Of a stretch of DNA of 64,000 bases, positions 27,706 to 36,200 are shown one piece after another. The notes under the pieces are model-generated. The model searched no databases. It had not been told where the DNA came from and worked only from the letters and a program-made list of their open reading frames with translations. The stretch lies in NCBI RefSeq assembly GCF_014905115.1, contig NZ_CP041235.1, positions 2,170,001 through 2,234,000 on the forward strand, written 5' to 3'. Both the position numbers and the translations under genes were made by a program. The DNA comes from Sulfurimonas sediminis. Its GTDB lineage: Bacteria; Campylobacterota; Campylobacteria; Campylobacterales; Sulfurimonadaceae. Positions within the stretch are counted from its first letter, which is position 1. Every line of letters starts with the position of its first letter.

Positions 27706-28064
27706 TTTTCGTTTATAAGTATATCTTCAGTCGTTTTTTTAATGATGGGTAATCTTATTTTTATTACATCTTCCACTATATACAGGTCCACACCTTCATA
27801 ATCATGCGCTATAAAATTTCTTAGTTCGTAACTTCCTTTTATATCCTCTTTTGCAAATTTTGAAAGTATCTCAAGTTCACCGTTATGAAGTAATTTATCA
27901 AACTGTTCTGAAATGGATGTAAGATGCATAAGTATAGCGGCTCTTGCATTTTGTTCGTCTTCTAACGCTTTCTCAATAGAGCCATTTTGTTTTACTATAT
28001 CCTCTATGAAGAGAATCTTTTTCTTTATGACTTTTATTCTCTCTACAGATTTTTGACTAAACAT
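27702..28064 (-). CDS. hepT: HEPN-family toxin HepT
   Basis: 120 aa all-helical protein with the HEPN RNase motif R-x4-H-x-Y at R82 to Y89 (RNFIAHDY). In studied HepT/MntA pairs HepT is the toxin RNase and MntA neutralises it by adding AMP to the Tyr of this motif. The mntA gene overlaps its start by 8 nt. At the other end it overlaps the response regulator ATG by 4 nt, so toxin, antitoxin and two-component system probably share one mRNA. Confidence 0.85.
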   Translation of the reverse strand: MFSQKSVERIKVIKKKILFIEDIVKQNGSIEKALEDEQNARAAILMHLTSISEQFDKLLHNGELEILSKFAKEDIKGSYELRNFIAHDYEGVDLYIVEDVIKIRLPIIKKTTEDILINEK

Positions 28065-28371
28065 ATATAAGTTCCTTTTTGATACTCTCTTTAAACGGAC
28101 TGTTGCTGTCTAAGTCAAAAATATCTATATTTCTATGAAACTGCTTTCGTATTTTTGATTTTATCATTGTTACTGTATCAAAATAATCATAAGATGTGTT
28201 TTTTTGTAAGAAATTTTTATCTTTGGATATAGCAATGTCAATATCACTGTAAACTGTTTGTGTCTCTTTTGCAAAACTCCCGAAAAGGGCAAGTGAGCTG
28301 ATGCCATTTTTGTAAAGTTCGGGTTTTATCTGCCTGAGATACTCTATGATATTATTTTTTGTCGCTTTCAT
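28057..28371 (-). CDS. mntA: MNT nucleotidyltransferase antitoxin MntA
   Basis: 105 aa from the ATG at 28369-28371 (MKATKNNIIEYLRQ); a 9-residue longer frame exists. The minimal nucleotidyltransferase motif GS-x10-D-x-D is complete (G31-S32, D43-x-D45). Expected to transfer AMP to the HepT tyrosine and so silence the toxin. First gene of the mntA-hepT-regulator-kinase set. Start choice rests on family length, since neither start has a strong ribosome site. Confidence 0.83.
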   Translation of the reverse strand: MKATKNNIIEYLRQIKPELYKNGISSLALFGSFAKETQTVYSDIDIAISKDKNFLQKNTSYDYFDTVTMIKSKIRKQFHRNIDIFDLDSNSPFKESIKKELIYV

Positions 28372-28402
28372 AAGAGAGATTATAGCATAAATGCCTGACA
28401 TC

Positions 28403-28948
28403 CTAACTCTGTATTGTAAGCTCTTTTATCGCCTTGCTTACATCTCCAAGACAACACCCGCCACTTGGATTCAGCACTTCGCAGGCACATCCCGGATTTT
28501 CCATCTTCGCTTTAATGTCTTCAATCACTGTTGTTTTGCCTGTTTCTGCAAGTTCGGCTCTTATTTTCTCTTTGCTCCACCCAAAACAGTAGCATACAGT
28601 AGCCGGGATTGCTCCTTCTTTGAGTCCGACGACCACACTCACATCTTTTTGTGTCAGTATCTCATCCCCTCGAAAATAGACTACTTTACATGTAGCTGTC
28701 TTACAGTAGTAAAAGCCGTCAAAGCAGGAAAGTTTTGATTTTGCCTCATCTTTTAAAAGATGTCGCAGTGTTTTACCAAGCACCCCCTTTGCTTTTTCTC
28801 CACACTTCGGACATACTACTTTGGCTTTTGGCTGTGGTGTGCAACAGTTGTCTCCCTCTGTTTCACAACTCGCACCCTGATTTTCCTGTACTTTTAATCC
28901 ACTTGAACAACAATCTTCTTTTTTTTGAGTCGTAAACATACTAAACAT
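28403..28948 (-). CDS. Cys-rich CopZ-type zinc/iron-sulfur protein (no HMA domain)
   Basis: 181 aa with 17 or so Cys. Visible groups: DCCSSG and NCCTPQ at the N-terminus, a zinc-ribbon-like VCPKCGEKAKG, then FYYCKTATCKVVYF, TVCYCFGWSKEKI and NPGCACEVLNPSGGCCLG. This resembles the N-terminal domain of Archaeoglobus-type CopZ, which binds zinc and a 2Fe-2S cluster, but the copper-binding HMA domain is absent. A role in mercury or copper handling is inferred. AAGGAG precedes the ATG 12 nt after the gdhA stop, so it was the last gene of the mer-gdhA operon and now lies behind an IS insertion. Confidence 0.7.
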   Translation of the reverse strand: MFSMFTTQKKEDCCSSGLKVQENQGASCETEGDNCCTPQPKAKVVCPKCGEKAKGVLGKTLRHLLKDEAKSKLSCFDGFYYCKTATCKVVYFRGDEILTQKDVSVVVGLKEGAIPATVCYCFGWSKEKIRAELAETGKTTVIEDIKAKMENPGCACEVLNPSGGCCLGDVSKAIKELTIQS

Positions 28949-29085
28949 AGCAGGCTCCTTTTATAAATTTTGAAAGTATTCTTTTGTGCCTCGGTTTTGT
29001 ATAGCACCTGAAATTTTTTCAAGTCCTTCAACATATGCAGCACTACGAAGTGTCACCTTTTTTTCTTCTGCTATATGAAAAATAA

Positions 29086-30394
29086 TAGGTAAATCCCACG
29101 AAAAATAAAATAAATCTTAATCAATAGATTCAAAAGAACTGGAAGAAATATTGCTTAGACTCCTAAAACAAGGAGTTTACCATCAAATTAACACGCACAA
29201 AAGCCTTACTTGAATCGCTAAAAAGTATCCCAGACTATAGAGTAGATACAGGGAAGATAGAATATCCATTGCACGAAGTTCTTTTCATGACACTTTTTGC
29301 ACTTATCAAAGGAAATACAACTTTTAAGGATATATTTTCATGGATGATATATAACAAAGACAATGCAATACTCAAAGAGATTTTTGATAAAGAAGAGATA
29401 ACGATTCCTTCCAAATCAACATATCATCGTTTATTGATAAACACAGATAATAATGCTTTGGAAAAAGTATTTAGAGAGTTCTTTTTTCCATTCATTGCAC
29501 AAGAAAATATTGCTATTGACGGGAAGTGGCTGAGAGGTAGCGACGTGAATGGTCAATACACACAGGAAAGACATAAAGCAATACTAAATATCTTGGATAA
29601 AGATATAAAAATAGTGTTTGCTCACAAGTTTTTAGATAAAAATAAGAGTAGCGAAATTACTGCACTCAAAGAGGTTTTAAACGATAATATTTTTAGCAAT
29701 GAAGGACAGATATTTTCCTTTGATGCACTGCTTACTCAATCAGAGATTCTCAACACTATTGATGAGCAAGGTAACAGATATATAGCAAAACTCAAAGATA
29801 ACCAGAAACACCTCAAAGAGAAAGCTATAAAGACCATAGAAGAGTTTAATCAGCCTACAGATAGAGTTGATGATGAAGATAGCTATTTAACTGAAAACAA
29901 CAAAAGAGTCTCTCGAAAAGTAGAAGTTTTTCAAAATAAAAGTGCTGATTTAGTTATGTATCATGAGAACTTTCAAAATATTCAATCACTCATTAAAGTG
30001 ACGAAAACATTAACAAATGCACAGACTGGTGAAGTTACAATTTCAACTCAATATTTAATGGCTAACTTTAAAACAACTGCAAAAGAGTTTCTTCAAAAGA
30101 TACTGCAACATTGGAGAGTGGAAACATATCACTATCACTTAGATATGCTTACTGAAGAAGATGACCATATAGCATATAAAGAGCCTTTCTCTATAGCTAT
30201 TCTTAGAAGTTTTACTGTTAATCTTTATCAGTTGTTTTTAAATGAGAACAAAGATAAAAAGGTACTCCTAACCGGTAAAACTACAATGGCAGATATTAAA
30301 AGAAATGCTCTTTATCGTGATGATTTTAGTGTTCAATTGATTGAATCAAACTATATTGATTAAGATTTGTTTTATTTTTCGTGGGATTTACCTA
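29086..30394 (+). mobile_element. ISAs1-family insertion sequence, copy 2
   Basis: 1309 bp with 37-bp terminal inverted repeats differing at one position (29086-29122 and 30358-30394), flanked by the 9-bp target duplication GAAAAATAA (29077-29085, 30395-30403). It carries one transposase on the plus strand, opposite to the gdhA gene it interrupts. The long near-perfect ends suggest a young insertion. Confidence 0.95.
29182..30363 (+). CDS. ISAs1-family transposase
   Basis: DDE transposase with N-terminal LESLKSIPDYRVDTGKIEYP (the DDE-associated domain), first Asp in IAIDGKWLRGS, second in FSFDALLTQ and the Glu in ILQHWRVETYHYHLD. A frame from 29167 is open but holds no ATG before the conserved N-terminus; AAGGAG at 29170-29175 is 6 nt before ATC at 29182, where an ATG would be expected, so translation may use ATC or the start was lost. 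A TTG at 29269 would give a truncated protein of 364 aa. Distinct from the frameshifted copy at 11.5-12.6 kb. Confidence 0.85.
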   Translation: MKLTRTKALLESLKSIPDYRVDTGKIEYPLHEVLFMTLFALIKGNTTFKDIFSWMIYNKDNAILKEIFDKEEITIPSKSTYHRLLINTDNNALEKVFREFFFPFIAQENIAIDGKWLRGSDVNGQYTQERHKAILNILDKDIKIVFAHKFLDKNKSSEITALKEVLNDNIFSNEGQIFSFDALLTQSEILNTIDEQGNRYIAKLKDNQKHLKEKAIKTIEEFNQPTDRVDDEDSYLTENNKRVSRKVEVFQNKSADLVMYHENFQNIQSLIKVTKTLTNAQTGEVTISTQYLMANFKTTAKEFLQKILQHWRVETYHYHLDMLTEEDDHIAYKEPFSIAILRSFTVNLYQLFLNENKDKKVLLTGKTTMADIKRNALYRDDFSVQLIESNYID

Positions 30395-31579
30395 GAAAAA
30401 TAACCTTTGACTGTTTTTCTAAGATATATTTAAGTTTTTCATTCACTTCTTCCTCTTCCCAGTAGTATCCTGCCCTGTTTTGCACCCATTCAAAATAGCT
30501 CACAGTAACCCCTCCCGCATTTGCAAGTACATCGGGAATCACAATAGCATTGTTCTTTTGCAGAATTTCATCTGCTTGTGAAGTAATCGGACCGTTTGCA
30601 ATCTCTAAAATAAGTTTTGCCTGTATTTTTGCGGCATTCTCTTTTGTGATTTGATTTTCCATTGCGGCAAGCACCAATACATCAACATCCAACGCTAAGA
30701 GTTCTTCATTTGTCATGACCTCATTTTCTGCCTCTTCGCAGATAGACACATCACAATAAAGCATGGCTTTGAGCTCATTATGCTTTTTACGATGAAACAT
30801 TATCTTTTTCGGGTCTAGCCCGTCTTTAGAGTAGATGGCACCCTTGGAGTCAGAAAGCGCTACAACTTTATACCCTGCTTCTTTTGCAAGCCTGGCAAAA
30901 TGATACCCTGCATTTCCAAAACCCTGTACTGCTATGCGCATTCCCTGCAGTTTTTTTGCATTGCGCTTTAGCCAGCACTCAAGGACGTAAAGAGCACCTT
31001 GACCCGTAGCTGCTTCCCTACCTTTTGAACCGCCAAGATACACAGGCTTTCTGGTAATAACACCCGGAAGCTGTTCTCGCATTATTTGATTATACTCGTC
31101 TGCCATCCAGCCCATAATTGTTGCATTGGTGTACATATCTGGAGCGGGAATATCTCTCTTTGGTCCTATAATGTCAACAATAGCACGGATATAACCACGG
31201 CTTAGTCTTTCTAACTCAAGTTTTGAGAGCGTTTTTGCATCTACTGCAACACCACCTTTTGCACCCCCCAAAAGGCAGCCCTGCAACGGCACATTTTACC
31301 GTCATCCAAAAAGCAAGAGAAGTAACTTCATCTATGCAAACATCAGGATGAAAACGAATACCGCCTTTATAAGGGCCTCTTGTATCGTCATACTGCACGC
31401 GATATCCTGTAAAAACCCTCAAACTGCCATCATCCATTCTTACGGGAATGTTTACAGTGAGATTAAGTTTAGGCTGTGCCAAGCGAATCGCAATATCTTC
31501 CGGCAGGCTTATAAGAGGTAAAACTTTATCCAATCTACTTTTTGCATCATCAAACAAATTTCTCATAATATTTTCCTTT

Positions 31580-33196
31580 TTATGTTGCACAACAACTTAA
31601 TTCTTTCACATTTTTATCAAATGTAATAGCCGCTAATTTAATACCTTCTCCAAGCGTTAAATAGGGATGAAGCATCTCTTTTAAATCACTTACTTTTATA
31701 CCAAATTTCATGGCGACGGAAATTTCCATAAGCAGTTCAGAACCCTCAGCAGCTACAATGCGAGCACCGATTAAAGTGTCATCTGCTGTGTTTCTTAAAA
31801 GTTTAATCATACCTCGTGTATCTTTAGCGGCAATGGCACGGGGCACATAGCTCAGAGGCAGGGTTGCCACCTCAAAATCTATGCCTTTGTCTTTTGCCTG
31901 TTTTTCATCCAAACCCACACCGGCAACTTGAGGATCGGTAAAAATGACCCACGGCAATACAGAAAAGTCCAGTTTTTGCTGCGAAGAAGAAAACATATTG
32001 GCAACCGCTGTTTTAGCCTCATACGCAGCAGTATATACAAACATATGCTCTCCTGTCACATCGCCTGCTGCATATATTGTTGCAACATTTGTCTGCCCAA
32101 AATCATTCACTTTCACAGCACCGTTTACATGTAACGATAAGTCCAAAGATTCCAAGTTCATATTTTGTGTATTTGCAACCCGTCCTGTGGCAACAACTAT
32201 TTTTTCGGCTTCTATCTCTAAAGTTTCATCGCCTACTACTGTTTTGACAATGACACTACCATTCTTTTGATGCACACTCTGTATAACATTATCTGTAATA
32301 ATTTCTATGCCCTCATCTTGCAAATAGCCACTGAGCATATCTGTAATATCCGGGCTTTCATGCGAGAGTATACGCTCTGAGCGTTGTAAAACCGTTATTT
32401 TTGAGCCAAACCTTGCAAACATTTGCGCCATTTCCAAGGCAATGTAGCTCCCACCGAGAATTATCATAGATGCAGGCAGAGATTCCAAGGCAAAAGCCTC
32501 ATCATTTGTCAGGTAATCCACTTCACTTAAACCCTCAATATCTGCTATCATAGGACGCGCACCGGTAGCTATTAAAATATGACTTCCCTCTATAATTCGT
32601 CCGTTTACTTCTACGGCTGTTGGAGAAACCAAAGAAGCATGCCCCTCAATAAACTCAAAATTTTCCATATCTTTGATGATATTGATGTATTTTTGCTCAC
32701 GCAAATCTAAAACAAGCTTTGTTTTTTCTTCTATTACAGTTTTAAAATCAGCAAGCTTGGCAGATGATGTGATGCCTCCAAATGGATTATTGTTTGCATT
32801 ATAAAGCGTCTGGGCTGCCCGAATGAGATTTTTTGAAGGAACACAGCCAATATTGACACATGTTCCACCGATTGGCAATCCATCATTAATCATCGTTACT
32901 TTAACACCATGTTCTTTCGCTTCAATGGTCGCTGCAAACGCAGCAGAACCACCGCCTATGATAATAAGATGTTTTTCCTCTTGAGAAACATCTGTAACTT
33001 TATAGTTTCCTATACTGTTGATTGTTTCCTGAATTGCCTCTATATTTGTAAGTGTTTCGTCAAAAGAGACGACTGCTTTTTTCTCAGGATAGCTGACTTT
33101 TTTTTCTTTCACACCTTCAATGTCCAATTTTTTTTCAATAATAAGCGCACAATGATCACAGGTCATGCCCTCTATTTGTAATTCATACGTTTGCAT
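31580..33196 (-). CDS. merA: Mercuric reductase with N-terminal metal-binding domain
   Basis: About 538 aa from the ATG behind AGGAG. It reduces Hg(II) to Hg(0) with NADPH. Domains: HMA (GMTCDHC at 10-16), FAD and NAD(P)H domains (IIIGGGSAAFAATIEA, IILGGSYIALEMAQ), redox disulfide GGTCVNIGCVPSK (C113, C118), the dimerisation domain with YVPRAIAAKDTRGMIKL, and the C-terminal vicinal cysteines in ELSCCAT. All features needed for a working MerA are present. It follows the MerT-MerP fusion after 11 nt and overlaps gdhA by 11 nt. The palindrome at 32125 encodes LHV. Confidence 0.93.
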   Translation of the reverse strand: MQTYELQIEGMTCDHCALIIEKKLDIEGVKEKKVSYPEKKAVVSFDETLTNIEAIQETINSIGNYKVTDVSQEEKHLIIIGGGSAAFAATIEAKEHGVKVTMINDGLPIGGTCVNIGCVPSKNLIRAAQTLYNANNNPFGGITSSAKLADFKTVIEEKTKLVLDLREQKYINIIKDMENFEFIEGHASLVSPTAVEVNGRIIEGSHILIATGARPMIADIEGLSEVDYLTNDEAFALESLPASMIILGGSYIALEMAQMFARFGSKITVLQRSERILSHESPDITDMLSGYLQDEGIEIITDNVIQSVHQKNGSVIVKTVVGDETLEIEAEKIVVATGRVANTQNMNLESLDLSLHVNGAVKVNDFGQTNVATIYAAGDVTGEHMFVYTAAYEAKTAVANMFSSSQQKLDFSVLPWVIFTDPQVAGVGLDEKQAKDKGIDFEVATLPLSYVPRAIAAKDTRGMIKLLRNTADDTLIGARIVAAEGSELLMEISVAMKFGIKVSDLKEMLHPYLTLGEGIKLAAITFDKNVKELSCCAT

Positions 33197-33207
33197 AGCA
33201 AACTCCT

Positions 33208-33939
33208 TTATTTTGTTCCACACTTTCCAGAACCGCACTTACCGGCTCCACACTTTCCACCGCCACATTTTGAAGCACCTGCTTTTTGGGCTTTTTTGTG
33301 TTGCGTCACTTGAATATCACCTGCTTTATGCGTTCCATTCTCATCCGTATAACCTACAGGTCTATATCCGGTCGTTCCTATCGCTTTCATAATAGTATTT
33401 ATATCTGTCTTTGTTTTATCATAACTGACAACTGCTTGTTTTTTGGGTGTTGAGGCTTTTGAAGAGATAACACCATCCACTTCATAACTGACTTTTTGCA
33501 CTGTTGCTTCACAGGCTGCACAGGTCATGCCCTTTATATGTATCACTTTTGTAAGCACATTCTTTTTATCTACTATGACTGTTTTTGGCTTGTTGCTTTG
33601 AATAAACGTATCACCCCAATATGGAAAAGAGAGCATAACAGCGGCAAAGAGAGTAACAATCGCCAAAAATGTTTTGCTGTACCAAAAAGAGACTTTTCCC
33701 TCTTCATCCGCATCGCATGCACATTCTATCTCTGCTTGTTTTGGCTTGAGTTTATCCCACCATGCATACGCAAGTACTATAACAGTAAGGGCTATAAGAT
33801 AAGGACGAAACGGCTCCATCCATGAAAAACTCGATGCCAATCCCGTACTCCCCGCCAATACTGCCAATACCGGTGTAATACAGCATAAAGATGCTCCAAT
33901 TGCCGCAAGTACGCCTGTGATGATTTTTTTATCTGCCAT
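33208..33939 (-). CDS. MerT-MerP fusion with a KCG-repeat tail
   Basis: 243 aa. Residues 1-130: MerT-like membrane part with the vicinal cysteines in GASLCCITPVLAVLAGSTG and an ECACDADE loop. Residues about 150-215: a MerP-like HMA domain (KGMTCAACEATVQ). The last 25 residues form KCGGGKCGAGKCGSGKCG repeats, the same motif type as in two small copper-regulon proteins in this window. The protein should pass Hg(II) from periplasm to MerA. MerT-MerP fusions are known; I do not know of one with this tail. Confidence 0.88.
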   Translation of the reverse strand: MADKKIITGVLAAIGASLCCITPVLAVLAGSTGLASSFSWMEPFRPYLIALTVIVLAYAWWDKLKPKQAEIECACDADEEGKVSFWYSKTFLAIVTLFAAVMLSFPYWGDTFIQSNKPKTVIVDKKNVLTKVIHIKGMTCAACEATVQKVSYEVDGVISSKASTPKKQAVVSYDKTKTDINTIMKAIGTTGYRPVGYTDENGTHKAGDIQVTQHKKAQKAGASKCGGGKCGAGKCGSGKCGTK

Positions 33940-33942
33940 GAT

Positions 33943-34290
33943 TTATCCTTTTATAAGACGTTCAAGTCTCTCTTTTTGTCTAGGGTTAATAAAGTAAAAA
34001 ATTGTCATTCCCTCGCGTTTGTTGAGCAGCAGTCCTCCATCTTTAAGCTTTCGTAAATGCTGAGAAATGGGAGACTGATTCATTGCTAAAATATCTGCCA
34101 AATCGCAAACACACATGCGTTCAAACTCTAAAAAGAGGCGTATAATTTTCAATCTTACCTCATTGCCTAAAAGAGAAAATATTTGTGCCTGAGAGGATAA
34201 CCCTTCTTTATGCTTCACAAGACACGCCTTTGCATTTTCTATTAAACTACTGTCAACACTGATTCTGCAACAACTGTTTTCTTCTTTCAT
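33943..34290 (-). CDS. ArsR/SmtB-family metal-sensing repressor
   Basis: 116 aa from the ATG behind AAGGAG (34296-34301 in complement). Winged helix with the alpha-3 metal motif MCVCDLADILAMNQSPISQHLRKL (C-x-C), as in ArsR-type arsenic/antimony/mercury sensors, plus an N-terminal ENSCCR pair that may join the site. First gene of the mer operon and presumably its repressor, releasing the palindrome at 34311-34328 on metal binding. ArsR-type control of mer, instead of MerR, is known in some lineages. A longer frame from 34398 has no ribosome site. Confidence 0.85.
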   Translation of the reverse strand: MKEENSCCRISVDSSLIENAKACLVKHKEGLSSQAQIFSLLGNEVRLKIIRLFLEFERMCVCDLADILAMNQSPISQHLRKLKDGGLLLNKREGMTIFYFINPRQKERLERLIKG

Positions 34291-34310
34291 TTTCCACTCC
34301 TTAAACAGTA

Positions 34311-34328
34311 TATTAGTATATTCTAATA
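34311..34328. promoter_or_regulatory. Operator palindrome of the mer operon
   Basis: TATTAG-TATATT-CTAATA: perfect 6-bp arms around a 6-nt centre, 20 nt upstream of the ArsR-type regulator start and overlapping its likely promoter. Size and position fit an ArsR/SmtB operator. Confidence 0.6.
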
Positions 34329-34357
34329 AACTTGTCAAGTTGAATTGCTTTTTTCTA

Positions 34358-34387
34358 CACAAACACACCACAAAAAAGTTATATACT
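34358..34387 (+). promoter_or_regulatory. Copper-regulon box and -10 of the YtkA-DsbD-MCO-CopB operon
   Basis: CACA-AACACAC-CACA (34358-34372), 9 nt, TATACT (34382-34387). It shares the short divergent intergenic region with the mer operator, so mercury and copper operons are back to back. Confidence 0.72.
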
Positions 34388-34416
34388 TCTCCTAACAAAA
34401 CAAAAAGGAGTTTCTT

Positions 34417-34803
34417 ATGAAAACTTTGGCAAAAATCTTTTTCGCACTGCTTTTAGGTGCAACACTGACTCATGCAGCCGCATTCAGCAAAGATGCAAAA
34501 TTCAGAACAACAGCGGTACATATCACCGCAGACAAACCGCTTACTACCGGTTCCAACACACTTATCGTCACTATCAAAAAAAACGGCAAGCTTGTAGATG
34601 ATGCAAAGGTGGCACTCAAAGCCTTTATGCCTGCAATGCCCGGTATGCCTGCTATGAGCTCAAAAGCAAATGCCCAAAATCTTGGTAACGGGAAATACAA
34701 AACAACACTCAACCTTGCAATGAGCGGAACATGGCAGTTGCATATATTTATCACACCAAAAACAGGAAAAAGGTCTCGTGTAAAAACAACACTGAACTTT
34801 TAA
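34417..34803 (+). CDS. Secreted YtkA/FixH-like protein with Met-rich loop
   Basis: 128 aa. Signal peptide (to about residue 20, LTHAAA), then an immunoglobulin-like beta domain as in YtkA-like/FixH C-terminal proteins (NTLIVTIKKNGKLVDDAKV, GTWQLHIFITPKTGK). The loop FMPAMPGMPAMSSK carries four methionines, a pattern seen in periplasmic copper carriers. AAAGGAG precedes the ATG. It leads the operon with DsbD, multicopper oxidase and CopB under a copper box, so a periplasmic copper-binding role is likely but unproven. Confidence 0.75.
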   Translation: MKTLAKIFFALLLGATLTHAAAFSKDAKFRTTAVHITADKPLTTGSNTLIVTIKKNGKLVDDAKVALKAFMPAMPGMPAMSSKANAQNLGNGKYKTTLNLAMSGTWQLHIFITPKTGKRSRVKTTLNF

Positions 34804-34815
34804 AAGGCAAAAAAG

Positions 34816-36177
34816 ATGAGAAAAAAGATTATTTTACTTTTTCTGTTCTTAGCAACAATCCCGTTGTTTGGAGCTGCAGAAAGTCTCCAAACAAACACGC
34901 TTATGGGCTTGTTACTCGGAGCATTTGGAGCCGGATTACTGCTTACCTTTACTCCCTGTGTACTGCCTATGATTCCGATTCTCTCAAGCATCATAGCCGG
35001 TCAGGGTGAAAAGCTTACAAAGAAAAATGGTTTTCTTCTCTCTGTTGCTTATGTTCTTGGGACAGCACTGACATATACACTTATGGGTGCTCTTGCCGGG
35101 GCTACAGGGGAACAGCTACAGTCTTATTTTCAAAATATCTGGGCGATTGGTATTATGAGCTTTATCTTTTTTCTGCTGGCACTTTCCATGTTTGGTTTTT
35201 TCAACCTGCAGATGCCTTCTTTTATTCAATCCAAACTTGACAACCAAACCAGAAATATTAAAGGCGGTACTTTTTTTGCCGTTTTTTTACTTGGATTACT
35301 CTCAGCGCTTATTTTAGGAGCCTGTGTCTCTCCTGTCATTATCTCATTTTTAAGTGTTGCCATTGCCCAAGCAAATCCTGTATTGGGAGCAGAGATGATG
35401 TTTGCACTCTCCCTTGGTATGGGTGTTCCGCTGTTACTCGTTGGTCTGGGTGCCGGATATTTGATTCCAAAAGCAGGCGCATGGATGGATTATGTGAAGT
35501 ACTTTTTCGGTATTTTACTTTTAGGTGTTGCTGTGAGTATATTTTCCGAGCTTGAACTCTTTTCTGCTTTGTATCTGTGGGGGGTTTATTTTATAGTAAT
35601 CGGCGCATTTATATATCCCTACTCAACAGCAGATGACTCCTTTACACTATGGCAGAGATTTTTAACAACTCTGGCAATACTGTGTCTTGTTTGGGGAACT
35701 ATCAGCTTAACAGGGGCTTCTATGGGGCATGACAACATATATATGCCACTCAAAAGCAACGCTGTGCAACAAGCAACATCAAGTGTGCAGGCCGTTACAA
35801 AAACACCTTCTCTTTTTACAGAAGTACCAAATCTCAAAGCAATGGATGCAAAACTGGCAGAGGCAAAACAAACCGACAAGCCTGTATTTGTCTATTTTCA
35901 TTCAAAATATTGCAAGGTTTGCAAAAAACTCGATGAAACAACATTCAAAGATCCAAAAATTATTGAAATTCTCAATAATAAATATATTGCTCTCGTCGTT
36001 GACTTGTCTGATAAAAGCAATGAAGATACACTGGCTATTAAAGAGAAGTATGGTGTTTTCGGCTATCCCGCATTTTTACTTATAGACAGTGACACAACGC
36101 CACAGACAAATACGATACATTATGGTTATGAAGGTGCACAAGAACTGTTTGATGTACTTGATTTAAATGCAGAATAA
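34816..36177 (+). CDS. dsbD: DsbD-type thiol:disulfide interchange protein
   Basis: 453 aa. The membrane domain carries the paired cysteines in TPCVLPMIPIL and GACVSPVIISF and about eight segments; the C-terminal periplasmic thioredoxin domain (residues about 340-450) has HSKYCKVCKKLDE with the CxxC active site and FGYPAFLLID. It lacks the N-terminal alpha domain of E. coli DsbD, as in shorter relatives. It would bring electrons to the periplasm to reduce cysteines of copper proteins or cytochromes. It lies 12 nt after the YtkA-like gene. Confidence 0.87.
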   Translation: MRKKIILLFLFLATIPLFGAAESLQTNTLMGLLLGAFGAGLLLTFTPCVLPMIPILSSIIAGQGEKLTKKNGFLLSVAYVLGTALTYTLMGALAGATGEQLQSYFQNIWAIGIMSFIFFLLALSMFGFFNLQMPSFIQSKLDNQTRNIKGGTFFAVFLLGLLSALILGACVSPVIISFLSVAIAQANPVLGAEMMFALSLGMGVPLLLVGLGAGYLIPKAGAWMDYVKYFFGILLLGVAVSIFSELELFSALYLWGVYFIVIGAFIYPYSTADDSFTLWQRFLTTLAILCLVWGTISLTGASMGHDNIYMPLKSNAVQQATSSVQAVTKTPSLFTEVPNLKAMDAKLAEAKQTDKPVFVYFHSKYCKVCKKLDETTFKDPKIIEILNNKYIALVVDLSDKSNEDTLAIKEKYGVFGYPAFLLIDSDTTPQTNTIHYGYEGAQELFDVLDLNAE

Positions 36178-36200
36178 CAAATAAAATAAAAGGCATTTCT

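Larger units (their letters stand above)
28961..31590 (-). pseudogene. gdhA: NAD(P)-glutamate dehydrogenase, broken by frameshift and by IS insertion
   Basis: Hexameric-type glutamate dehydrogenase (interconverts glutamate and 2-oxoglutarate plus ammonia). Residues 1-120 include YKGGIRFHPDV and [11 protein letters not shown], then a run of six C (31264-31269; five would keep frame) throws the frame. The next part resumes as [18 protein letters not shown] and continues through [12 protein letters not shown] to KQSKVIF. There an ISAs1 element (29086-30394) interrupts it; beyond the element the frame resumes as HIAEEKKVTLRSAAYVEGLEK and ends at 28961. Two independent lesions make loss of function likely. 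It lies downstream of merA in the same direction. Confidence 0.9.

Noticed and set aside
28403-28948. CopZ-like protein as a classical copper chaperone
   Set aside because: No HMA domain and no GMTCxxC motif; only the zinc/iron-sulfur-type part is present.
11466-30394. The two ISAs1 elements as copies of one element
   Set aside because: Their terminal repeats and transposase sequences differ clearly, so they are separate members of the family.
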